A stretch of 20,904 bases of DNA from Veillonella sp. (GTDB lineage: Bacteria > Bacillota > Negativicutes > Veillonellales > Veillonellaceae), in NCBI RefSeq assembly GCF_019414865.1, contig NZ_DXLG01000020.1, forward strand, positions 1 to 20,904. The letters run 5' to 3'. Shown here piece after piece: positions 1 to 6,129 of this stretch (its first letter is position 1; each line of letters opens with the position of its first letter). The position numbers and the translations under genes were made by a program. The notes beneath the pieces were generated by a model. It ran no database searches, was not told the DNA's origin, and worked only from the letters and a program-made list of their open reading frames with translations.

Positions 1-1
1 A

Positions 2-331
2 AAATCTATTCTTATGGTAGATGATGTATATCATAGTGTTGTGTACTCTTATACAAAAGAGGAAAACTACGATATTACTATTTCTAAAAAATTCTTGCCA
101 GCCGGTGAAAAAGTGTTGATCATCGATGACTTCTTGGCATCTGGTGAGGCTGCTATGGGCCTTGCTAAATTGGTGGAAGACGCTGGTGATGAAGTGGTTG
201 GTATGGCGATCGCTATCGAAAAATCCTTCCAACCTGGTCGTGAACGCCTTGAAAATGCAGGGTATCGTGTTGAGTCTTTAGTTCGTATTAAAGAATTTAA
301 AGACAATGGTTGTGTATTTATCGAAGACTAA
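2..331 (+). CDS. xpt: Xanthine phosphoribosyltransferase, C-terminal part (5' end outside window)
   Basis: This is the last 109 residues of a type I phosphoribosyltransferase that joins xanthine to PRPP to give XMP, a cytosolic purine-salvage step. The open frame enters from the left edge, so the ATG at 14 is internal. The PRPP-binding loop reads VLIIDDFLASGEA, the form with two acidic residues followed by a short small-residue loop. It is followed by IEKSFQPGR and GYRVESLVRIKEF, which match the C-terminal half of Bacillus-type Xpt. The segment YDITISKKFL before the loop also fits. The next gene starts 26 bp downstream, so the two are probably co-transcribed. Any purine riboswitch or promoter lies outside the window. 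The family call is firm; xanthine rather than hypoxanthine/guanine specificity rests on similarity to Xpt. Confidence 0.88.
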   Translation, partial: KSILMVDDVYHSVVYSYTKEENYDITISKKFLPAGEKVLIIDDFLASGEAAMGLAKLVEDAGDEVVGMAIAIEKSFQPGRERLENAGYRVESLVRIKEFKDNGCVFIED

Positions 332-357
332 TAGTCTGATTATTTGTAGAGGGAATT

Positions 358-807
358 ATGAATCAAAAAGCAGAAAAATTTGACTTACTCGTTGCTGACT
401 TAAATAAAGGCGGTAACTCTTGGTTTACAAAGGAAGAAATGACAGATGACCTTCATACAGTCGTTTACCACGGCCGTTTGGATGTTCATGAGCATAGCTT
501 GCCTGTATTCATCGTTGTGGATGATTCTGCATTCTCCTATGCACGTATTGCTATCACAACAACATCTATTGATGAAAAAGTGATTCCTGCTGTGTTGAAA
601 GAACTTAACACATTGAATCAAGATTATAAAGTATCTAAATACTATGTGAGCAATGAAGACAATAACATCTATATGGATGTGTCTGTTCCTGGTTTGACTG
701 AGCAATTTGATCCTACAGTAGTAGTTAATTTATTGCTTGAAGTCGTTCAACCACATTTAGATGCTGTACATAAAGGCATTCTTAAAGTAGCTGGTTTAGC
801 TAAATAG
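358..807 (+). CDS. Conserved hypothetical protein, YbjN / secretion-chaperone-like fold (tentative)
   Basis: This encodes a 149-residue soluble acidic protein with no signal peptide, membrane segment or metal motif. It starts with ATG after a GAGGGA Shine-Dalgarno site. Its plan is a helix, then strands (TVVYHGRLDV, LPVFIVVDDSAFSYARIAI), a helix (VIPAVLKELNTLNQDY), strands (YKVSKYYVSNEDNNIYMDVSVP) and a C-terminal helix (VVVNLLLEVVQPHL). This alternating plan resembles the YbjN/type III chaperone-like fold, often found as small proteins of unknown role. The next gene, 8 bp downstream, has the same plan and shared words such as TVVY, LN.LN and IYMD/LYLD. The two are probably tandem paralogues co-transcribed with xpt. 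I do not recognise a specific function. Confidence 0.75.
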   Translation: MNQKAEKFDLLVADLNKGGNSWFTKEEMTDDLHTVVYHGRLDVHEHSLPVFIVVDDSAFSYARIAITTTSIDEKVIPAVLKELNTLNQDYKVSKYYVSNEDNNIYMDVSVPGLTEQFDPTVVVNLLLEVVQPHLDAVHKGILKVAGLAK

Positions 808-815
808 AGGTTGTT

Positions 816-1256
816 ATGAATCCTAAAGCATTATTATTTGATAAGTTTTTAAAAGACGAAGAAATCACATCCTTTGAACGTAAGGATTTTGAGGATGAGG
901 ACGGTACTGTTGTATACCGTTCTTACATTAAATCCCCATTGTGGGATATGCCGTTATTTGTTATTCTTGATAACAGTATTTACAGTGTTATTCGTTTGGT
1001 GTTAGGCCCTGAAAAGGTAACCGCACAAAATATGAATGCCTTGAATGCGTTGATCAACCGCGACAATGCGACATACAAAAACTATAAACTATATATTGAT
1101 GAACAAGATTCCAGTCTATATTTAGACTGTGTATACATGTGTGGTGACGATGCGTTTGAACCTGCATTAATGTATGCATTGATGTCTTCTATCGTAGACT
1201 ATGTCCCTGAAGCTGTAGGCGAGTTGAAAGCTGCTTTTGAAAGTGGCACACATTAA
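816..1256 (+). CDS. Conserved hypothetical protein, paralogue of the preceding gene
   Basis: This encodes a 146-residue acidic soluble protein. It starts with ATG after an AGAGG site that overlaps the stop of the gene before it. It repeats the neighbour's architecture: an N-terminal helix (ALLFDKFLKDEEI), strands (GTVVYRSYIKSP, MPLFVILDNSIYSVIRLVL), a helix (NMNALNALINRDN), strands (YKNYKLYIDEQDSSLYLDCVYM) and a C-terminal helix (PALMYALMSSIVDYVPEAV). Identity to the neighbour is low, but the order of elements is the same, suggesting an old duplication. Two cysteines (in LDCVYMCGD) are not obviously a metal site. It is the last gene before a strong terminator. Its function is unknown; a YbjN-like fold is a guess from the strand and helix order. 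Confidence 0.72.
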   Translation: MNPKALLFDKFLKDEEITSFERKDFEDEDGTVVYRSYIKSPLWDMPLFVILDNSIYSVIRLVLGPEKVTAQNMNALNALINRDNATYKNYKLYIDEQDSSLYLDCVYMCGDDAFEPALMYALMSSIVDYVPEAVGELKAAFESGTH

Positions 1257-1284
1257 TTAATAACAAATACAGATTAAGGGCCGT

Positions 1285-1297
1285 AATGTTCGGAAAT
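1285..1297 (-). promoter_or_regulatory. PurBox-like site (exact match to the Bacillus PurR consensus)
   Basis: The 13 bases AATGTTCGGAAAT are an exact reverse-orientation match to the Bacillus PurR box AWWWCCGAACWWT. The site lies between the stop of the second small gene and its terminator, about 275 bp upstream of the predicted purE start of transcription. That is farther than the usual Bacillus spacing, and no properly spaced partner is visible. It may be chance. Confidence 0.3.
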
Positions 1298-1303
1298 TAA
1301 TTG

Positions 1304-1350
1304 AAAGAGGGTATCCTATCTCTAAAGGTGGGATACCCTCTTTTTATTTT
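1304..1350 (+). terminator. Rho-independent terminator of the xpt transcript
   Basis: A perfect 13-bp stem (AAAGAGGGTATCC at 1304-1316, complement at 1331-1343) encloses a 14-nt loop and runs into a T-rich tail. It separates the xpt group from the purine cluster. Confidence 0.93.
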
Positions 1351-1537
1351 TGGTAAAATATACATTAACACTTTAAAAGACCTAAGTTTAATAGAATGTG
1401 TGGTTTTGTAAAAAAGAGTATATATTTCTAATCATATATTTTGAATAACGTCGATATAATTAAATTTAATACTTTCAAATAGTTCGGAATATAACGAATA
1501 ATAAAAATAATTAATTAAAAAATATTCGAAAATAATG
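1351..1537. other. AT-rich intergenic stretch upstream of the purE promoter
   Basis: About 190 bp of very AT-rich DNA with no ORF having a ribosome binding site on either strand and no RNA-gene-like fold that I can see. It holds one near-consensus PurBox (1479-1491). It also has a looser pair of CGAA/TTCG sites, centred near 1495 and 1527, of inverted orientation and about 32 bp apart. The AT-richness may also act as an UP-type region for the promoter that follows. Confidence 0.5.
1479..1491 (-). promoter_or_regulatory. PurBox-like site, 12 of 13 consensus bases
   Basis: ATAGTTCGGAATA matches the reverse PurBox AWWGTTCGGWWWT except at the last base. It sits about 47 bp upstream of the -35 element of the purE promoter, a position compatible with PurR-type repression. 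A degraded forward site (ACGAAT, around 1494-1499) follows within a few bases, and a degraded reverse site (ATTCGAAAAT) lies around 1523-1532. Whether the organism has a Bacillus-type PurR cannot be told from this window. Confidence 0.35.
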
Positions 1538-1566
1538 TTGATTTTGTAAATGTTAGGTGTTACAAT
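1538..1566 (+). promoter_or_regulatory. Sigma-A type promoter for the leader ORF and purine cluster
   Basis: TTGATT (1538-1543) and TACAAT (1561-1566) are separated by exactly 17 bp. Transcription would start near 1573, leaving only about 19 nt before the leader ORF's GTG. Confidence 0.75.
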
Positions 1567-1591
1567 TTGTGTACAAGAAGGAGGTAGCACC

Positions 1592-1684
1592 GTGAACTAT
1601 GCAAATCAACAAACTCAACGCAAGTCTACGGAGGCTATTTATGCGCATTTTTCCCAGTCTATTTCGGCTGGGCTTTTTTATTAG
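1592..1684 (+). CDS. Putative 30-residue leader peptide upstream of purE
   Basis: A GTG-started ORF of 30 codons is preceded, at a 6-nt spacing, by a near-perfect Shine-Dalgarno site AAGGAGGT (1578-1585). Such a site is unlikely to occur by chance just after a promoter. The peptide begins MNYANQQTQRKSTE, so codons 6, 7 and 9 are all glutamine CAA; it ends in ISAGLFY. The ORF runs right through an intrinsic-terminator-like hairpin. Its TAG stop (1682-1684) is part of the purE ribosome binding site TAGGAGGA. This layout suggests that leader translation is coupled to purE translation and to escape from termination. The peptide is not recognised as any known family. Its being translated is inferred from the ribosome site and layout only. 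Confidence 0.55.
   Translation: MNYANQQTQRKSTEAIYAHFSQSISAGLFY
1653..1681 (+). terminator. Attenuator-like intrinsic terminator inside the leader ORF
   Basis: CCCAGTC (1653-1659) pairs with GGCTGGG (1666-1672), 7 bp with one G-U, around a 6-nt loop, and is followed by C then six T. It lies between the purE promoter and purE, so readthrough must be needed for expression. No strong alternative antiterminator pairing was found. A weak 5-bp one (AGGCT at 1632-1636 with AGTCT at 1656-1660) is possible. Confidence 0.65.
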
Positions 1685-1692
1685 GAGGATCT

Positions 1693-2184
1693 ATGAAGGT
1701 CGGTATTATTATGGGCAGCAAGTCTGACCTAGACACAATGAAAAAGGCATCTGCCATACTTGATGAATTCAACATTCCTTATGAAATGGTAATTGCTTCA
1801 GCTCACCGTACACCTGAAGCTGTAAAAGAATTTGTTACAAGACTTGAAGATGAAGGGGCTATCGCATTTATCGCTGGTGCTGGTGCAGCAGCTCATCTAC
1901 CTGGCGTAGTCGCTAGCTTTACCACATTACCTGTTATCGGTATTCCTCTTAATGCAACGGCCTTAAAAGGTATCGATTCCTTGCTTGCTATTGTTCAAAT
2001 GCCATCTGGTATGCCAGTAGCGACAATGGCTGTTGACGGAGCCAAAAATGCAGCACTATTTGCCGTACAAATTGGAGCAGCTTTCAACAAAGAATTGAAA
2101 GAACAATATGTACAGTATCGTAAAGATATGGCCGAAAAAGTCCTAGCAGATAATGCAGAGCTACAAGGCGCTATTAAACTATAA
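1693..2184 (+). CDS. purE: 5-(carboxyamino)imidazole ribonucleotide mutase (AIR carboxylase catalytic subunit)
   Basis: This is the small octameric enzyme that produces 4-carboxy-AIR (CAIR) in de novo purine synthesis. Its 163 residues are the normal length. The N-terminal MGSKSDLDTMKKA nucleotide loop, the ASAHRTPEAV motif with the catalytic histidine near residue 38, the GAGAAAHLPGVVAS loop and the DSLLAIVQMPSGMPVATMAV segment are all present. The start follows TAGGAGGA at ideal spacing. It is the first enzyme gene of the cluster and appears translationally coupled to a leader peptide whose stop lies in this ribosome site. No purK is in the window. The enzyme is therefore either a class I mutase fed by a distant PurK or a class II-like enzyme using AIR and CO2. 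The motifs look class I, but this is not decisive by eye. Confidence 0.95.
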   Translation: MKVGIIMGSKSDLDTMKKASAILDEFNIPYEMVIASAHRTPEAVKEFVTRLEDEGAIAFIAGAGAAAHLPGVVASFTTLPVIGIPLNATALKGIDSLLAIVQMPSGMPVATMAVDGAKNAALFAVQIGAAFNKELKEQYVQYRKDMAEKVLADNAELQGAIKL

Positions 2185-2290
2185 TCTTATAACTCGTTAC
2201 AGATTACATTGCTCATAAAGTAAGCTCAATTCTTTTATTAGATATTCATTATATAGTTTGTATCATTCATTATGATAAAGGAGACACATC

Positions 2291-3019
2291 ATGGCTAACA
2301 TCGACTTGGAAAAATTAACATTATTGTACGAAGGTAAAGCAAAACAAGTATATCAAACAGATAACAAAGATGAGTATATCGTTCATTACAAAGATGATGC
2401 TACTGCATTCAACGGTGAAAAACATGATACCATTCTTGGCAAAGGCGTATTGAACAATAAAATTTCTTCCTTCTTCTTTGAATTGTTGAAAAAAGAAGGT
2501 GTACCAACTCACTTTGTTCGTCGCGAAGATGATCGCAATCAAACAGTACTTACTTTGGATATCGTTCCTTTAGAAGTTATTGTTCGCAACATTGCAGCTG
2601 GCTCCATGGCTAAACGCTTTGGTATTGAAGAAGGTACTCCTCTTAAACATCCAATCCTTGAATTCTGCTACAAAAATGATGAATTAGGCGATCCATTTGC
2701 CAACGAATCCCAAATCACAGCACTTGGCTGGGCTACGCAAGAACAACTTGATGTAATTTCTACAATCACTTTAAAAGTAAATGATATTTTGAAAAAATTC
2801 TTGGCTACAAAAAATGTAACCCTTGTTGACTTTAAATTAGAATTTGGTACTCACAATGGTGAAGTATTATTAGGCGACGAAATCTCTCCTGATACATGCC
2901 GTTTCTGGGATGCTACAACAGGTGAAAAGCTCGACAAAGACCGCTTCCGTCGCGATCTTGGCAATATTGAAGAAGCGTACAAGGAAATGTTATTCCGTCT
3001 TACTGGCGAACGCGCCTAA
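2291..3019 (+). CDS. purC: Phosphoribosylaminoimidazole-succinocarboxamide (SAICAR) synthase
   Basis: This enzyme ligates CAIR and aspartate with ATP to give SAICAR. At 242 residues it has the standard single-domain bacterial length. Recognisable segments are LYEGKAKQVYQTD at the N-terminus (ATP-binding lobe), the DDATAFNGEK loop, VPLEVIVRNIAAGSMAKRFG, the segment VDFKLEFGTHNGEVLLGDEISPDTCRFWD with its acidic metal/ATP-binding residues, and LDKDRFRRDLG. Translation starts at ATG behind AAAGGAGA. A 106-bp gap with no clear terminator separates it from purE, so continuous transcription is likely. purF follows 9 bp downstream. Confidence 0.96.
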   Translation: MANIDLEKLTLLYEGKAKQVYQTDNKDEYIVHYKDDATAFNGEKHDTILGKGVLNNKISSFFFELLKKEGVPTHFVRREDDRNQTVLTLDIVPLEVIVRNIAAGSMAKRFGIEEGTPLKHPILEFCYKNDELGDPFANESQITALGWATQEQLDVISTITLKVNDILKKFLATKNVTLVDFKLEFGTHNGEVLLGDEISPDTCRFWDATTGEKLDKDRFRRDLGNIEEAYKEMLFRLTGERA

Positions 3020-3028
3020 GGGGGCACA

Positions 3029-4447
3029 ATGAACTACGATCCTGTTTTTGATAAATGGCATGAAGAGTGTGGTGTATTCGGTGTCTATGATAGAACCGTT
3101 GATGTAGCACGCTATGTATATTGGGGGCTCTTTGCACTTCAACACCGTGGCCAAGAAAGCGCGGGCATTGCCGTTACAGATGGTCATGATGTAGAACTAA
3201 AAAAAGGTATGGGCTTATTGACTGAGGCCATTAAAGAATTACCATCCTTACCAAGCCATATGGGGACTGGTCATGTGCGGTATTCTACAACAGGTTCCAA
3301 TAATCCACGCAATATTCAACCTTTAGTGATTCATTACCAAGGTGGTCAAATTGCGGTGGCTCACAATGGTAATTTAACGAATGCCTTAGCCATTCGTAAA
3401 CGTCTTGAATCGGATGGTTCCATCTTCCAAACGACAATGGATTCCGAAGTTATCGTAAACCTCATTGCTCGTTCTAAGGCAGAAACGCAAGCGGAACGCA
3501 TTGCTGATGCGGCACGTCAAATTGAAGGGGCCTTTTCTCTAGTTATTACCACAAACGACTCCTTAGTAGGTGTGCGTGACCCACAAGGCTTTAGACCTCT
3601 GTGCTTAGGTAAAACTGAAAATGGGTATGTTCTCTCTAGTGAAAGCTGTGCCTTCGATGCAATTAAGGCTGAGTTCATTCGTCACATCGATCCAGGCGAA
3701 ATGGTAATCATCGATGATTCAGGCGTGCGTAGCGTTATCTATGCAGAACCAGAAAAAATAGATAAGAAGCTCTGCGTTTTTGAATATATATATTTTGCAC
3801 GCGGTGATAGTCATATTGATGGTCAATCGGTTTATCAATCTCGCCTCAATATGGGACGTGAGTTATATAACGAAACAAAGTATGATGCAGATATTGTCAT
3901 GTCTATTCCTGACTCTGGCACTACGGCAGCACTAGGCTATGCTCGTGCATCGGGCATTCCTTTTGCAGAAGGGTTAGTGAAAAATCGCTATAGCGGTCGT
4001 ACCTTTATCAAACCAAATCAAGAGGAACGGGAATTAGCTGTGCGCATGAAACTAAACCCATTACCTCATGTGGTAAGTGGTAAACGGATTGTACTCATCG
4101 ATGACTCTATTGTACGTGGTACTACGAGTGGTATTATCGTTAAGATGCTAAAGGAAGCGGGTGCCAAAGAGGTGTACATGTGCGTTAGCTCTCCATCCAT
4201 TGAGTATTCTTGTCACTATGGCATTGATACATCGGTACGTAAAGAGCTCATTGCTGCCACACATACAGTAGATGAAATCAAAGACTATATTAATGCCGAT
4301 AAATTACATTATTTATCTCGAGAAGGCTTATGTCGCGCTGTATCTGATATAGCGCCTAATGACTTATGTTTTGCTTGCTTTAATGGTGATTACAGTGTAG
4401 AGGTTCCTGCGGAACAAGAGGAAGGGGTCAAATATGTGCTCGAATAA
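3029..4447 (+). CDS. purF: Amidophosphoribosyltransferase (glutamine PRPP amidotransferase), Bacillus-type Fe-S form
   Basis: This catalyses the committed step: PRPP plus glutamine gives phosphoribosylamine. The N-terminal Ntn-hydrolase glutaminase domain begins after a 13-residue propeptide. Cleavage before Cys14 (in WHEECGVFG) would expose the catalytic nucleophile, and HRGQESAGI and the HNGNLTNA region follow. The C-terminal phosphoribosyltransferase domain carries the PRPP loop VLIDDSIVRGTTS. Cysteines at about 249, 395, 447 and 450 (the last two in LCFACFNG) match the four ligands of the [4Fe-4S] cluster known in the Bacillus enzyme, where the cluster is an oxygen-sensitive stability switch. 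The 472-residue length is typical. The last 14 bases overlap purM, so the pair is translationally coupled. Confidence 0.97.
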   Translation: MNYDPVFDKWHEECGVFGVYDRTVDVARYVYWGLFALQHRGQESAGIAVTDGHDVELKKGMGLLTEAIKELPSLPSHMGTGHVRYSTTGSNNPRNIQPLVIHYQGGQIAVAHNGNLTNALAIRKRLESDGSIFQTTMDSEVIVNLIARSKAETQAERIADAARQIEGAFSLVITTNDSLVGVRDPQGFRPLCLGKTENGYVLSSESCAFDAIKAEFIRHIDPGEMVIIDDSGVRSVIYAEPEKIDKKLCVFEYIYFARGDSHIDGQSVYQSRLNMGRELYNETKYDADIVMSIPDSGTTAALGYARASGIPFAEGLVKNRYSGRTFIKPNQEERELAVRMKLNPLPHVVSGKRIVLIDDSIVRGTTSGIIVKMLKEAGAKEVYMCVSSPSIEYSCHYGIDTSVRKELIAATHTVDEIKDYINADKLHYLSREGLCRAVSDIAPNDLCFACFNGDYSVEVPAEQEEGVKYVLE

Positions 4448-5495
4448 AACTAGTTTAACCTATCGCGATGCAGGCGTTGATATCGATGCTGGTAATCGCG
4501 CTGTAGAATTGATGAAAGAATCCGTGAAACGCACGTACACACCTGGTGTTGTTGGTGATTTAGGTGGTTTTGGGGGCCTCTATTCCTTAGCTGGTCACTC
4601 CATGTCTGACCCTATGCTCGTATCTGGTACAGATGGGGTAGGCACAAAATTGCGCCTTGCTATCATGATGGATAAGCATGATACTATTGGCCAAGACTGC
4701 GTAGCTATGAGTGTTAACGATATTCTCGTACAAGGTGCCACACCTTTATTCTTCCTCGACTACATTGCAGTTGGTAAACTTGATCCTCTAAAAGTAGCAG
4801 ATATCGTGCGCGGTGTGGCAGAGGCTTGTGAAGAGTCTGGCTGTGCTTTACTGGGCGGCGAAACTGCTGAAATGGCGGGCTTTTACGATAACGATGATTA
4901 CGATGTGGCTGGTTTTGCCGTTGGTATCGTTGATCGTCCTAAATTGATTACTGGTGAAAGTATCAAAGCGGGCGATGTCATTTTAGGTTTGCCATCTTCT
5001 GGTGTCCATTCCAACGGTTTTTCTTTGGTTCGTAAAATCGTATTCGACCACAAACAATTATCTATTGATACAGACATCCCAGAGTTTGGTAAGACTTTAG
5101 GCGAAGAATTATTGACACCTACACGTTTATATCCAAAAGCAGTCTTACCACTAATTGAACAAGAACTTGTAAAGGGTATGGTTCATATTACAGGCGGTGG
5201 GTTCTATGAAAACATTCCTCGCGTATTGCCAAAGGGTGTGACTGCAGAGGTAGATGTTACTACATGGCCACGACTTCCTGTATTTACGAAATTACAAGAA
5301 TGGGGCAATGTAGCATGGCCTGAAATGTATCGCACTTTCAACATGGGCATTGGTATGATCCTTATCGTTGATGAAAACAATGTAGCAAAGGTTAAAGAAA
5401 ATCTTGGTAACCGTGGTGAAGCTGTATATGAAATTGGCCGTATCGTAAGTGGTGATGGTCCTGTTGTCCTTAAAGGGGCTGAGTTCGATGCGTAA
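4434..5495 (+). CDS. purM: Phosphoribosylformylglycinamidine cyclo-ligase (AIR synthetase)
   Basis: This ATP-dependent enzyme closes the imidazole ring of AIR from FGAM. The 353-residue product has the N-terminal TYRDAGVDIDAGNRAVELMK, then GDLGGFGGLY, then SGTDGVGTKLRLA (nucleotide/phosphate-binding glycine-rich loop). These are followed by DCVAMSVNDILVQGATPLFFLDY, LLGGETAEMAGFY, GLPSSGVHSNGFSLVRK and HITGGGFYENIPRVLP, all hallmarks of PurM. The ATG lies inside the purF 3' end, with an AAGGGGT ribosome site within purF. The 3' end overlaps the purN start by 8 bp. The substrate-supplying PurL (or PurS/Q/L) is not in this window. Confidence 0.97.
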   Translation: MCSNKTSLTYRDAGVDIDAGNRAVELMKESVKRTYTPGVVGDLGGFGGLYSLAGHSMSDPMLVSGTDGVGTKLRLAIMMDKHDTIGQDCVAMSVNDILVQGATPLFFLDYIAVGKLDPLKVADIVRGVAEACEESGCALLGGETAEMAGFYDNDDYDVAGFAVGIVDRPKLITGESIKAGDVILGLPSSGVHSNGFSLVRKIVFDHKQLSIDTDIPEFGKTLGEELLTPTRLYPKAVLPLIEQELVKGMVHITGGGFYENIPRVLPKGVTAEVDVTTWPRLPVFTKLQEWGNVAWPEMYRTFNMGIGMILIVDENNVAKVKENLGNRGEAVYEIGRIVSGDGPVVLKGAEFDA

Positions 5496-6105
5496 TTCTA
5501 AAAAGCGATTAGCCCTCTTTGCCAGTGGTCGTGGATCCAATGGGGAAGCACTGTATAAGGCCATGCAAGACGGCTATATTAATGGTGAATTTGTTGTCAT
5601 TATTACAGATCATGGTACAGCAGGAATTGTAGAACGTTCCAAATCTTGGGATGTTCCACTCATTGTCATCGACCGTAGCGATTATGATTCTAAAGCGAGT
5701 TTTGAACAGGCTCAGCTAGATGCCTTAGAGCCTTATAAGGTGAACGGTATCGTATTGGCTGGTTATATGCGCATAGTTGGGACTAAGCTCATTGAACGGT
5801 ATGAGCATAAGATTTTAAATATCCATCCTGCATTATTGCCATCCTTCCCAGGCCTTCATGGTCATCAACAAGCCATTGACGGAGGCGTAAAAATTACGGG
5901 TTGTACGGTACACTTTGTTGATGCGGGAATGGATACGGGCCCTATCATCATGCAGAATACGGTGCCTGTATTACCCGATGATACAGAGGATACTTTGAGT
6001 GATAGATTATTACCTATTGAGCATAAAACGTATAAAGAGGCGTTACGACTGTTTTGTGAGGATAAGCTCACTATAAAAGGTCGTGTTGTATATATTGAAG
6101 ATTGA
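5488..6105 (+). CDS. purN: Phosphoribosylglycinamide formyltransferase (10-formyl-THF dependent)
   Basis: This transfers a formyl group from 10-formyltetrahydrofolate to GAR to give FGAR. The 205-residue product has the N-terminal Rossmann loop LFASGRGSNGEAL, the active-site block LNIHPALLPSFPGLHG (Asn and His of the known catalytic triad) and the HFVDAGMDTGPII segment supplying the catalytic Asp. I chose the ATG at 5488, not the in-frame one at 5449. It follows AAAGGGG at good spacing, overlaps the purM stop in the usual coupled manner, and gives the family's normal N-terminus just before the Rossmann strand. An Arg stands in the GRGSN loop, where Gly-Asn-Gly-Ser-Asn or Gly-Arg-Gly-Ser-Asn is usual, so nothing is abnormal. 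Confidence 0.95.
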   Translation: MRNSKKRLALFASGRGSNGEALYKAMQDGYINGEFVVIITDHGTAGIVERSKSWDVPLIVIDRSDYDSKASFEQAQLDALEPYKVNGIVLAGYMRIVGTKLIERYEHKILNIHPALLPSFPGLHGHQQAIDGGVKITGCTVHFVDAGMDTGPIIMQNTVPVLPDDTEDTLSDRLLPIEHKTYKEALRLFCEDKLTIKGRVVYIED

Positions 6106-6129
6106 TGTGTAAGCAAAGGAAGACGTTAG

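Noticed and set aside
1560..1692. Known riboswitch (purine, ZTP/pfl or PRPP-type) in the purE leader
   Set aside because: The leader is only about 120 nt, is mostly a translated ORF, and shows none of the conserved cores I would expect.
2185..2290. Separate promoter or terminator between purE and purC
   Set aside because: Only weak -10-like words (TATAGT, TATGAT) without a suitable -35, and no hairpin with a T-run, were found.
5449..5487. Longer purN start at 5449
   Set aside because: It would add 13 residues inside purM with no ribosome site. The ATG at 5488 has a good site and the normal overlap with the purM stop.
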